NCBI GenBank assembly: GCA_002863125.1
Contig: PKEB01000004.1
Coordinates: 150,185-214,184 of the forward strand
Direction: 5' to 3'
Source: Flavobacteriales bacterium
Lineage (GTDB): Bacteria > Bacteroidota > Bacteroidia > Flavobacteriales_D > Sanyastnellaceae
DNA: 64,000 nucleotides
This document shows positions 53,835 through 62,289 of the stretch, one piece after another (within the stretch, counting starts at the first letter, position 1; each line of letters opens with the position of its first letter). The position numbers and the translations under genes were made by a program. Under the pieces are notes generated by a model. It was not told the origin of the DNA, did not search any database, and worked only from the letters and a program-made list of their open reading frames with translations.

Positions 53835-54654
53835 TTGCACGCTTGCGGTAAACGCGTTTGGCGATGAGAATGCTGAGTTCGTACAGTACGAGCACAGGCA
53901 GCGAAACCAGTACTTGGCTGGTGACGTCCGGCGGCGTGATGAGGGCACTCAGAATGAGGATGGCGACGAGTGCGTGCCGACGGTATGTTTTCAAGATGTC
54001 CGGTGTAAGGAGCCCGGCCCGGCTGAGGAAGTACACCACCACAGGCAGCTGAAAGACCAGTCCGGAGGCCAACGTGATGGAGGCGACCGTTTTCATGTAC
54101 GACATCACCGAAATCCGTGATTGGACATCCCCCAGCTCGTAGTTCCCGAGAAATTGCAGCGAAAGCGGTGCGATGACGTAGTAGCCGAAGCCCACACCCA
54201 GAAAGAACAGAATGGAGGAACTGAAGCCAATGCCGCGGGCCGATTGCCGTTCGCTCTCCTTGAGCGCGGGACGCACAAACAACCAGCCTTGCCAAAAGAC
54301 CAAGGGGAAGGCCGCAATGAATCCAGCGATGGCCGACACCAAGATGTGGGTGGTAAAGTTGCCCAGCATGGTGGTGTTGATCAGCTCGTAGTTGATGCTG
54401 TCAACGCACAAAGCCTCACCCGCTCCAACCCATTCAGAGAGTTGGCACCACGCACGAAAGGTGATGAAATCCACGTGACGCGGCCCGAAGAGTACCACAT
54501 CGAATAACCAGTCTTTGGCCAAAAACAGGCCAATGCCACCAGTGACGACAAAAAACGCCGCGTAGAAGAGCCGCTTGCGCAATTCTTCCAAGTGGTCCAA
54601 GAAACCCATTTCGACATCTTGGATGGGCTGGTCGTCCGGTTGGTCCATAGGCAT
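53827..54654 (-). CDS. tatC: Sec-independent protein translocase TatC
   Basis: TatC is the twin-arginine signal receptor in the inner membrane. The 275-residue product has six hydrophobic helices, the N-terminal FLDHLEELRKRL motif, FPLVFWQGWLFVRPAL (conserved Glu after the Phe-Pro segment is in LKESER), and ITPPDVTSQVLVSLPVLVLYE in the last helices. An insertion between helices 1 and 2 (CQLSEWVGAGEALCVDSI) is typical of Bacteroidota TatC. The promoter box abuts the ATG. TatA is not adjacent. Confidence 0.95.
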   Translation of the reverse strand: MPMDQPDDQPIQDVEMGFLDHLEELRKRLFYAAFFVVTGGIGLFLAKDWLFDVVLFGPRHVDFITFRAWCQLSEWVGAGEALCVDSINYELINTTMLGNFTTHILVSAIAGFIAAFPLVFWQGWLFVRPALKESERQSARGIGFSSSILFFLGVGFGYYVIAPLSLQFLGNYELGDVQSRISVMSYMKTVASITLASGLVFQLPVVVYFLSRAGLLTPDILKTYRRHALVAILILSALITPPDVTSQVLVSLPVLVLYELSILIAKRVYRKRANA

Positions 54655-54658
54655 GGAG

Positions 54659-54666
54659 CAAAATTA
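54659..54666 (-). promoter_or_regulatory. TAnnTTTG box abutting tatC
   Basis: The minus strand reads TAATTTTG, CTCC, ATG, a 4-base gap. It lies in the short gap after the KpsF-type gene, whose stop codon is at 54670. Confidence 0.6.
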
Positions 54667-54669
54667 GCC

Positions 54670-55620
54670 TTAAATGATGCCTTCTTTGATGAGGTCGTGC
54701 AGGTGAACCATCCCCGCATACGCGCCGTCTTTGGTCACGATAATCTGCGAAATCGCATGCTGCTCAAGAATGTGCAATGCGTGCACAGCAAGGTGTTCAG
54801 ATTCCAGCGTTTTCGGCGCCGATGACATGAGGGTCGAAGCCGTGGTGTTGGCCTGCTGAGGGGCCTCGAGATGCCGCCGCAAGTCGCCATCGGTGATGAT
54901 GCCGACAATTCGATCGGAGTCCAGCACGGCTGTGGCACCGCACCGTCCTTGGCTCATCTGAAGGACCACTTCGGCCAATGTCGAATCCGGACTTACCTGC
55001 GGCGTGCGGACCGGATCGAGCACATCGCCAATGCGGGTGTACAAGCGCTTGCCCAACGCTCCGCCGGGGTGCATCTCAGCAAAGTCTTCCGCCTTGAATC
55101 CCCGCGCATCCATCAAGCACGTGGCAAGCGCGTCGCCCATGGCCATCTGAGCTGCCGTGCTGGAGGTTGGGGCCAAGTCCAAAGGGCACGCCTCCTTGGA
55201 TACGGTGGTGTCCAAGATGTAATCCGCTTGCTGCGCGAGGTGAGACGATCGATTTCCGACCATTCCAATCAATGGGATGCTGCGGCTCTTGATGAGGGGG
55301 GTGAGGGCTTTGATTTCGGGCGAGTTACCGCTTTTGGAGATGCACAGTACGACATCATCGCTTTGGACCAAACCGAGGTCTCCGTGAATGGCGTCAGCGG
55401 CGTGCATGAAAACGGCAGGAGTTCCGGTGGAATTGAACGTTGCCACCAATTTCTGGGCAATGATGGCGCTTTTGCCAATCCCGGTCATGATGACCCGCCC
55501 GGGGCGGTCCAAGATGAGCTGCCCAACGGCCTCGAAGGCACCATCGAGTTGCCCCACCAATTGTGCGATGGCTTGGCTCTCGAGTTCAAGGGTTCGGGTT
55601 GCCCGTTCTATCCAATTCAT
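54670..55620 (-). CDS. KpsF/GutQ-type arabinose-5-phosphate isomerase
   Basis: This enzyme converts ribulose-5-phosphate to arabinose-5-phosphate, the precursor of KDO for LPS. The 316-residue protein has an N-terminal SIS domain (IMTGIGKSAIIAQKLVATFNSTG, CISKSGNSPEI) and two C-terminal CBS domains (about residues 200-316). The length and order match KdsD/KpsF. It sits directly upstream of tatC and divergent from recQ. Confidence 0.94.
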   Translation of the reverse strand: MNWIERATRTLELESQAIAQLVGQLDGAFEAVGQLILDRPGRVIMTGIGKSAIIAQKLVATFNSTGTPAVFMHAADAIHGDLGLVQSDDVVLCISKSGNSPEIKALTPLIKSRSIPLIGMVGNRSSHLAQQADYILDTTVSKEACPLDLAPTSSTAAQMAMGDALATCLMDARGFKAEDFAEMHPGGALGKRLYTRIGDVLDPVRTPQVSPDSTLAEVVLQMSQGRCGATAVLDSDRIVGIITDGDLRRHLEAPQQANTTASTLMSSAPKTLESEHLAVHALHILEQHAISQIIVTKDGAYAGMVHLHDLIKEGII

Positions 55621-55627
55621 AACATGC

Positions 55628-55635
55628 CAAAAATA
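55628..55635 (-). promoter_or_regulatory. TAnnTTTG box(es) before the KpsF-type gene
   Basis: The minus strand reads TATTTTTG, ending 7 bases before the ATG at 55620. A second exact box, TAGCTTTG, lies further upstream at 55711-55718, so one or both may drive this gene. Confidence 0.5.
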
Positions 55636-55695
55636 AAACCGTGGATTTTCGCTTCTCGTTCATGGAATCGACGTCGAGCGAGCGACGAAACACCG

Positions 55696-55703
55696 TATCT
55701 TTA
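55696..55703 (+). promoter_or_regulatory. Near-consensus -7 box for recQ
   Basis: TATCTTTA differs from TAnnTTTG only at the last base and lies 56 bases before the recQ ATG at 55760. Confidence 0.35.
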
Positions 55704-55759
55704 GTTAGCGCAAAGCTACGCTTTTCGCCCGGCTTAGGTCGGAACCAAACGTCTGATTG

Positions 55760-57958
55760 ATGAGTATACTAGAACTGACGCCCGCGAAGGCGCTCAAGCA
55801 TTTTTTTGGATTCGACGAATTCAAAGGAGAGCAGGAGCAAGTGGTGCAAAGCGTCCTGGATGGAAATGATGCCTTTGTCATCATGCCCACAGGAGGCGGA
55901 AAGTCCATGTGCTATCAGTTGCCGGCGTTGATGATGGAAGGAACGGCCATCGTCGTCTCTCCGCTCATTGCACTAATGAAAAACCAAGTGGACGCTATAC
56001 GCGGCCACCACGAGGGGGACTCCATTGCGCACTTCCTGAATTCCAGTTTGTCCAAAGCTGAAGCGGCTCAAGTTCGTGAGGACGTCAGTACTGGTTTGAC
56101 CAAGTTGCTGTACGTCGCCCCGGAGAGCCTCACCAAGGAGGACAACATCAATTTCCTGCGCAGCGTGCGCATCAGCTTTGTTGCGGTGGATGAAGCCCAC
56201 TGCATTTCCGAATGGGGGCACGACTTCCGCCCTGAATACCGGCGCATCCGTACGATCGTCAATCAAATTGCCGAGGTACCCATCATCGCCCTTACCGCTA
56301 CAGCGACGCCGAAAGTTCAAGCGGACATCCAGAAGAACCTCGGCATGAAGGACGCCCGACTCTTCAAGGCGTCGTTTAACCGTGAAAACCTGTTTTACGA
56401 AGTCCGTCCGAAAAAGGACGCGCTGAAGCAAATTGTGCGCCATGCCAAGACCAATGTTGGCAAGAGCGGCATCGTCTACTGCTTGAGCCGCAAAAAGGTG
56501 GAAGAAATTGCGGAGGTCTTGCGCGTCAACGGCATCAAGGCTTTGGGATACCATGCGGGCATGGACGCAAGCCAGCGAAGTCGCATCCAAGATCAATTCT
56601 TGATGCAAGACGTGGACGTCATCGTGGCGACCATCGCATTCGGCATGGGCATCGATAAGCCGGACGTCCGGTATGTCATTCACTACGACATGCCAAAGTC
56701 CTTGGAGAGCTATTACCAAGAGACGGGCCGCGCCGGACGGGACGGTGGTGAAGGCCATTGCATCGCGTTCTACAGCCACCGGGACATTGAGAAATTGGAG
56801 AAATTCCTTCAGGGGAAGCCGCTGGCTGAACAAGAGATTGGGGCCCAACTCCTGCAGGAAGTGATGGCCTATGCTGAGACGTCGATGAGCCGTCGAAAGT
56901 TCCTCTTGCACTACTTCGGTGAGGCCTTCGATGAAGTCAATGGCCCGGGCGCACAGAACTGCGACAACATGGCCAATCCGCCCAAGCTACGGGACGGCCA
57001 AGAAGAGGTGCACCTCATTTTGAGTGCAATCCTAGAGCACAAACAGACTTTCCGAGCTCCGTTCTACACGGGCATGCTCTGCGGCCAAGAAAACCGCGAA
57101 ATTCAAGACTACAAAGGCACCACGAGTCCGTTCTGGAAACGGGGCGAGGAGCACGACGAAAAGCATTGGAATGGCATCATCCGGCAAATGCTCGTGCTCG
57201 GGTTGTTGCGCAAGGAGGTGGAAACGTTCGGCGTATTGAAGATCACCGACCACGGCATGGAATTCTTGACCCAGCCCCGCCCGGTGATGGTGGCTGAAGA
57301 GCGGGATTACTCCGATGTCGACGCCATGGACAGCATGAGCCAGACGCGTTCGAGCCAAGGCGGAGCCGCCGACGTGAAATTGCGCGACATGCTCAAGGCG
57401 TTGCGCAAGGAGGTTGCAGATGAAGAATCCCTCCCGCCGTACGTGATTTTCCAGGATGTCAGCCTGGACGAGATGGCCATTCACTATCCGCTGAATGAAG
57501 ATGAGCTTTTGCGCATCACCGGGGTGGGTTCTGGAAAGGCCAAGAAATATGGCACACCATTCCTGAAGCTGATTGCCGATTATGTGAAAGAAGAAGGCAT
57601 TGAACGAGCTGAGGACCTCTTGGTGCGTTCCACCAGCGCCCGTTCTTCATCCAAGGTGCACATCATTCAGCGCATCGACCGCCAGATTGACCTTGCTGAC
57701 ATCGCCCGGGACCTGAATTTGAAGTTGGAAGACGTGCTCAATGAGATTGAAAACATTGTCTCGGCAGGCACCAAGGTCAATTTGGATTATGTCATCAACA
57801 AGACGTTGGACGAAGAGAGCTTGGAGGAGCTGTTTGATTTCTTGAAGGAGAGCGAAGACGAAGGATCCGAGGAGTTAATTTCCGAATGGACCGACGTCTA
57901 CAGCGAGGAGGAATTGCGGATGGCCCGCATCAAATTCCTGAGCGAGTACGCCAACTAA
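55760..57958 (+). CDS. recQ: ATP-dependent DNA helicase RecQ
   Basis: RecQ is a 3'-5' superfamily 2 helicase in recombination and replication repair. The 732-residue protein has Walker A MPTGGGKSMCYQ, the DEAH box (VDEAHCISEWGHDFRPEY, including the aromatic-rich loop), motif IV-VI segments GIVYCLSRKKVEE and QETGRAGRDG, and an RQC domain. In the RQC region CDNMANPP carries only one Cys, a reduced zinc site. An HRDC domain and a roughly 100-residue C-terminal tail follow. ATG 55760 is chosen; a TTG precedes it. Confidence 0.95.
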   Translation: MSILELTPAKALKHFFGFDEFKGEQEQVVQSVLDGNDAFVIMPTGGGKSMCYQLPALMMEGTAIVVSPLIALMKNQVDAIRGHHEGDSIAHFLNSSLSKAEAAQVREDVSTGLTKLLYVAPESLTKEDNINFLRSVRISFVAVDEAHCISEWGHDFRPEYRRIRTIVNQIAEVPIIALTATATPKVQADIQKNLGMKDARLFKASFNRENLFYEVRPKKDALKQIVRHAKTNVGKSGIVYCLSRKKVEEIAEVLRVNGIKALGYHAGMDASQRSRIQDQFLMQDVDVIVATIAFGMGIDKPDVRYVIHYDMPKSLESYYQETGRAGRDGGEGHCIAFYSHRDIEKLEKFLQGKPLAEQEIGAQLLQEVMAYAETSMSRRKFLLHYFGEAFDEVNGPGAQNCDNMANPPKLRDGQEEVHLILSAILEHKQTFRAPFYTGMLCGQENREIQDYKGTTSPFWKRGEEHDEKHWNGIIRQMLVLGLLRKEVETFGVLKITDHGMEFLTQPRPVMVAEERDYSDVDAMDSMSQTRSSQGGAADVKLRDMLKALRKEVADEESLPPYVIFQDVSLDEMAIHYPLNEDELLRITGVGSGKAKKYGTPFLKLIADYVKEEGIERAEDLLVRSTSARSSSKVHIIQRIDRQIDLADIARDLNLKLEDVLNEIENIVSAGTKVNLDYVINKTLDEESLEELFDFLKESEDEGSEELISEWTDVYSEEELRMARIKFLSEYAN

Positions 57959-57963
57959 CCGCG

Positions 57964-58350
57964 CTACGGATTCAGGTCGTTCCAAGACCGAAGAATCAAC
58001 CGCCCTGCCGCGAAGAGCATAAACAACCCAAAGATCAACCGAACAACAGACGGATTGATGCGCAGGGCCCATTTGCTTCCCATCCAAGCACCCAAAACAA
58101 AGGTCAACGCGAGGATGCCCGCATACTCCAACTGAATCTGCCCGGCTTTGTAATAGCTCATTACCGCGAGGATGCCGATGGGCGGAATCATCATTGCGAG
58201 GGAGGTGCCCTGCGCCATGTGCTGGTTGAGCCCCAATCCGAAGACCAAGGCTGGGACGATGATCATGCCGCCGCCAATGCCCACAAAGCCGCTGGCGATG
58301 CCGGCGAGCAGTCCGATTCAGAGCAGCAAAAGGAGGTTTTGCATGTCCAT
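57964..58350 (-). pseudogene. Short TauE/SafE-family membrane protein with an in-frame TGA
   Basis: Read from ATG 58350, the frame gives MDMQNLLLLL, then TGA at 58318-58320, then continues in the same frame with IGLLAGIASGFVGIGGGM and the rest of a typical 120-residue TauE/SafE half-protein (four helices, GSKWALRI near the middle). The stop falls in the first transmembrane helix. A shorter open frame from GTG 58284 lacks that helix. The gene is either a recent nonsense mutant, an assembly error (one base from TGG), or rescued by an internal start. Confidence 0.75.
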
Positions 58351-58353
58351 GGA

Positions 58354-61300
58354 TTAAAAATCGAGTTCAAGGCTGAGGTTGAAAACACGGTCTTGCCAAC
58401 GTCCGTCGTCGACGCCCCAGCTCCAATCGGCACGCAGCCAGTACCCCAATACCTTGCCTCGGAATCCGAAGCCCGTGCCCCAGATCACTGGCTCACGGTT
58501 GTTGTCAATGGTGACCGTGATGGGGTTTTGCGTGATCGTCACTTGGTTGAAGGTGTTGTCGTTGTCGTAAGGGTGCTTGCCATTCCAAGCTGAACCCACG
58601 TCGAAGAACCCGACACATTGCAGGGTCTGCAGCAATTCGGTGTCGACTGGTCGCGAGCTGAGTGTGCTCCAGAGTGGGATGCGCAACTCGCTATTGAAAA
58701 GCGCCATGTGCGATCCGTTTCGCGCGTTGGCGTTGAAGCCGCGAAGGGGTGCGAGGCGGGTTTGGTACGCGTAATTGATGCTCGGATCAATCGGCGACTG
58801 CGCATTGGCGATCAGGGACAAGGTGTTGTCGATGCCGCCCACCATGTGCAAGAGCCGTTGCGCGCCGATGGACCAATCTGCGGCCAGCCGATTCGCCCAA
58901 ATAACGTTGCGCCACAGCGGTTTGTACGTGCGCACATCGAACCCTACGGTGCCGAATGTAGCCTCCGATTCGTTGGGGTTGATGTAGTACTCCGCCCAGA
59001 TGCGGTAGCGTGTGCCCTCGGGGATATTCATCATCCGCTCGCGGGTGTTGTCGAAGACGTAAGCGACCAATGCACCGGCTTGCCCAGCGAATTGGGTGGG
59101 TTTGGTCAAATTGAACGCGTCGGTTGACAGCGGGGTATTGCGGTCCAGTCGGTAGACCCCCTGCAGCCGAATGCTGCGCACCTCATCGAGTGCGTACTTC
59201 CACTGGCGGCGGAGCAGGTGGATGTGGGTGCGTACGTAGGTTTGGTTGTTTTCGATGCCTTGCGTGACCCCTTGCCGTTCGATCATCCATGTTTTGTCCC
59301 ACCTTCCGGTGAGGTTGGAGTATGCGAACAGGTACCGGCTGTTTTCAAGGGAGCCGGCCAAACGGAATCCCGCGGTAAACCGTCGGTTTTCGAACAAGTC
59401 GGCGATGGAGATTTGGGACAGCCCACCGAGGCCTGGCTGCACGGCGATGTTGCCGTTGTAGGCTTGATAGAACGTGGACCCGAACGAGTTATCCAATTGA
59501 CCTGTGATGGACTCAATGGCGTAATTCAGTCGGTAATTGCGGGGTTTGGGCAAGTTGAACGGCACCCATTCTTCTGCGAGGCATTCGGTGCTTTCCGTTT
59601 CTGCGGAGGGTTCTACTTGTTCCTTGTCACCGCTCGACCACGGACCAAAAGTGTAATCGCGAAAATCGGCTTCAGTCGGTCCCGGAGTCCAATCCCAATC
59701 GAGCTGAACATCCGATGCCTTTACGCCGGTTGCACCGCCGGGCTCGATGTCTTGCCAATCCTCCTTGTTCTCACTCGTTTCCACCCAGAATGGATGTCCG
59801 GCGACAAGGTGAGCGAATCCGGCGCAGTTTCGAGCGGGGATCCACTGAAAATGCGATACGGGCTGGTCCAATGTTGCGGCCAATCGCTGCTGGGTAAACC
59901 ACCGGTAGTGGATGGTGGTGTCGATGTACGCCACAGCGCTATCCCTCCAGGAAGTCCACCGTTCTTGTGAACCATTTTCCAGTTCAACGAGGAAGGTCAA
60001 GTACTCCTCGGACTGGACTTGGGGGAAGCGCTCGTCCCGTTCCGGTGTTTCCACCCAATGGATGAGTTGGGGCACGTCCTCCGCCCACTGCAAAGCGAAC
60101 AGGTCGTGGTTGGGATTCATGGGTTCTCCCAATACGAACTCGCGTTTGAGGCTCACACCGGGTCGATTGGAAGCGAACCAGATGGTGTTGCCGTCCGCAC
60201 TAAAAACCGGGTTCAAATCGTCGTACGGATCGCTCCACAACGCGGTGTGGTTGTTCCCGAGGATTTGGTATTGGTAGAGATCGGATTGTCCGTCCTTGAC
60301 TCCGCTCCAAATCATGGACATCCCGTCCGGGGCATAGGCCATGGACAGGATTTTATCGATGCGAAAGACTTCTTTTTCGACCGACTCAAACGAGGTCAAA
60401 TCCACGGAGTAGATCAAATTCCTTGAGCCCTGTTCGAGGGCGTAGGTCAGGACGTTGCCGTTCGGATGCCAAGCCATGGCAGGCACAGTGCGGTCTTGGA
60501 TGCGGTCAATCTTGTGGCCGTGGCGCCCTACCCGCCGCACTTCACCGGTGGAGCGGTCTCCCACCCACACTTCCAGCTGCCCTCTTTCGTCCCGTGCCCA
60601 GGCGTACCGGTTGCCATCTGGGTGTACCGTGAGCGCTCGGTAATCCACGTTGGGTTGGATGGGCAGGTGGAGCAAACCGGTGTTGTGGCGGGCCTTTCGC
60701 CGGTCTTTTCGCGTCGCTAGCGACGGAAATTCTTCGGCGGGCCCGGCAGCGTCGAGGTGGTAGCGGTTCGCCTCTTCCAACAACAAAGCCAAGTGCATGC
60801 CGGTGGCATACTGAAGGCCTTTCTCGAGGTTGCTCGAAACCCGGACCATGTACAAAGCATTGGCGATGACGGTTTCACCGAACACGTCGGCGATGTACTT
60901 CCACACCCCATGGCCGACCCAGCGGGCCTCTTCACCTGTGGAACGGTGCGCATGGAGTAGCTTCCCGCAGCGAGCGGCGTCCCATACGTGCAGTGCGGCT
61001 TCCGATGACCACTGCTGGGCGACGAAACTGTGCAGGCCCGCCGTAAACCACTCCGGAAACGAGATGCCGGTGGTGGAGGACCGCAGTGCCTCTTGCCAAT
61101 TTCCGCCGTATAAGATTTGGTTGAAGATCAGGCTCGATAGGCTGCGCTTGACATCCTCTTCGGTGTGTTCCCACATTCCATCTGCATACACGAAAAGCTT
61201 GGAACCCACGAGGGTCGCGGTCCCACCGATGTTCTGGGCATTCTGATGTCCACTGCCAATGTTGGACTGGCGAAATTCAGCTTGTTTGTTGTAGACCAGC

Positions 61301-61584
61301 ACTTGGACGGTGCCTTCAATGCTGCGGTCGTACCTGTCTTCAACTTCTTCGATCCAATGTGTGATTTCCGAGGTGATGCGGTTGGCATACGCCTTTCCTC
61401 CCTGGTAGTAATACACCTCCGCACGTGCCGTAGGCAGGTATTGCCATTCAAACGTGCGGTGCTGCACCCGGTTTTTGCCAAACTCCATGTTGGACCCGTC
61501 GTAAAACTGGCCCAAGGCAAGCGAGGCCGCAACGGCCATAAGCGCCGAGGAAATGAACCGTATGAAATAGCTTTGCCGCAGCAT
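58354..61584 (-). CDS. Large exported PD40 beta-propeller / Omp85-like surface protein
   Basis: The 1076-residue protein (ATG 61584) has a signal peptide ([20 protein letters not shown]). The next segment, to about residue 300, resembles Peptidase_MA-like domains (FPEWFTAGLHSFV) but shows no HExxH zinc motif, so it is probably catalytically inactive. PD40/TolB-like propeller repeats follow (MAWHPNGNVLTYAL, MAYAPDGMSMIWSGV, PVFSADGNTIWFASN). The C-terminal 350 or so residues have Omp85/BamA-type barrel signatures (APLRGFNANA, FNSELRIPLW, FFDVGSAW, final Phe). It presumably sits in the outer membrane. The frame stays open to 61881 but overlaps the divergent MBL gene. Confidence 0.82.
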   Translation of the reverse strand: MLRQSYFIRFISSALMAVAASLALGQFYDGSNMEFGKNRVQHRTFEWQYLPTARAEVYYYQGGKAYANRITSEITHWIEEVEDRYDRSIEGTVQVLVYNKQAEFRQSNIGSGHQNAQNIGGTATLVGSKLFVYADGMWEHTEEDVKRSLSSLIFNQILYGGNWQEALRSSTTGISFPEWFTAGLHSFVAQQWSSEAALHVWDAARCGKLLHAHRSTGEEARWVGHGVWKYIADVFGETVIANALYMVRVSSNLEKGLQYATGMHLALLLEEANRYHLDAAGPAEEFPSLATRKDRRKARHNTGLLHLPIQPNVDYRALTVHPDGNRYAWARDERGQLEVWVGDRSTGEVRRVGRHGHKIDRIQDRTVPAMAWHPNGNVLTYALEQGSRNLIYSVDLTSFESVEKEVFRIDKILSMAYAPDGMSMIWSGVKDGQSDLYQYQILGNNHTALWSDPYDDLNPVFSADGNTIWFASNRPGVSLKREFVLGEPMNPNHDLFALQWAEDVPQLIHWVETPERDERFPQVQSEEYLTFLVELENGSQERWTSWRDSAVAYIDTTIHYRWFTQQRLAATLDQPVSHFQWIPARNCAGFAHLVAGHPFWVETSENKEDWQDIEPGGATGVKASDVQLDWDWTPGPTEADFRDYTFGPWSSGDKEQVEPSAETESTECLAEEWVPFNLPKPRNYRLNYAIESITGQLDNSFGSTFYQAYNGNIAVQPGLGGLSQISIADLFENRRFTAGFRLAGSLENSRYLFAYSNLTGRWDKTWMIERQGVTQGIENNQTYVRTHIHLLRRQWKYALDEVRSIRLQGVYRLDRNTPLSTDAFNLTKPTQFAGQAGALVAYVFDNTRERMMNIPEGTRYRIWAEYYINPNESEATFGTVGFDVRTYKPLWRNVIWANRLAADWSIGAQRLLHMVGGIDNTLSLIANAQSPIDPSINYAYQTRLAPLRGFNANARNGSHMALFNSELRIPLWSTLSSRPVDTELLQTLQCVGFFDVGSAWNGKHPYDNDNTFNQVTITQNPITVTIDNNREPVIWGTGFGFRGKVLGYWLRADWSWGVDDGRWQDRVFNLSLELDF

Positions 61585-61605
61585 TCCATTCGAAGTTACA
61601 CCGAG

Positions 61606-62289
61606 ATGATAGAACTCCACACCTTCACCTTCAATCCGTTTTCGGAGCAGACCTACCTCATTGACCACGGAAACGGAGAGGCGACGGTGGTTGACCCGGG
61701 AATGAGCCATGCGACCGAGCGTGAAACGTTTGCAAATTTTTGCGCGGAGCGGTCGCTGAAGCCGGTGCAATGCGTGCTTACGCATGCCCATTTGGACCAC
61801 GTCCTGGGCGCGGGTTGGGTCTACGATACGTGGGGGTTGAAGCCGCGTTTGCATCCCCTGGATCGGGCGACGTACGAACAAGCGCCACGGTCAGCGGCGG
61901 TGTATGGCGTCCCCATGGATCCGTTGCCGCCACTGGGTGCCGATTTGAGCACCGACGAGCCCATCCGTTGCGGAGAGGCGGAACTGGAGGTTCGCTTCAC
62001 GCCGGGCCATGCGCCGGGCCACGTGGTTTTGGTGTACGCGCCGGGTCAATGGGTCATCGGTGGCGACGTATTGTTTCAAAGGAGCATCGGTCGGACGGAC
62101 CTGCCTGGCAGCCATGCACCGGATTTGGTCACCAGCATCGAAGAGCAGCTGTTTACGTTGCCGGATGGGTTTGAGGTGTGGCCTGGGCACGGGCCGTCGA
62201 CCACGATTGGGGCAGAAAAGGCAGCGAATCCCTTTGTAAATGCCGCCGGAACGGGCATGCTGCAGGCAGAATTTCGCAGCGGGCATTAG
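61606..62289 (+). CDS. MBL-fold metallo-hydrolase (glyoxalase II-like)
   Basis: The 227-residue protein is a metallo-beta-lactamase-fold hydrolase. Zinc ligands are in THAHLDH (HxHxDH), GHAPGH, the bridging Asp in VIGGDVLFQ and the final His in WPGHGPST. It belongs to the YcbL/GloB-like branch that hydrolyses thioesters such as S-lactoylglutathione, but the substrate is not certain. An overlong frame begins at 61165; ATG 61606 (MIELHTFTFNPF) fits the family. The stop overlaps the convergent kinase gene by 3-4 bases. Confidence 0.93.
   Translation: MIELHTFTFNPFSEQTYLIDHGNGEATVVDPGMSHATERETFANFCAERSLKPVQCVLTHAHLDHVLGAGWVYDTWGLKPRLHPLDRATYEQAPRSAAVYGVPMDPLPPLGADLSTDEPIRCGEAELEVRFTPGHAPGHVVLVYAPGQWVIGGDVLFQRSIGRTDLPGSHAPDLVTSIEEQLFTLPDGFEVWPGHGPSTTIGAEKAANPFVNAAGTGMLQAEFRSGH

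Noticed and set aside
61606..61881. The N-terminal extension of the large PD40/barrel protein to 61881
   Set aside because: It would overlap the divergent MBL-fold gene by almost 280 bases and place about 100 residues before an obvious signal peptide.
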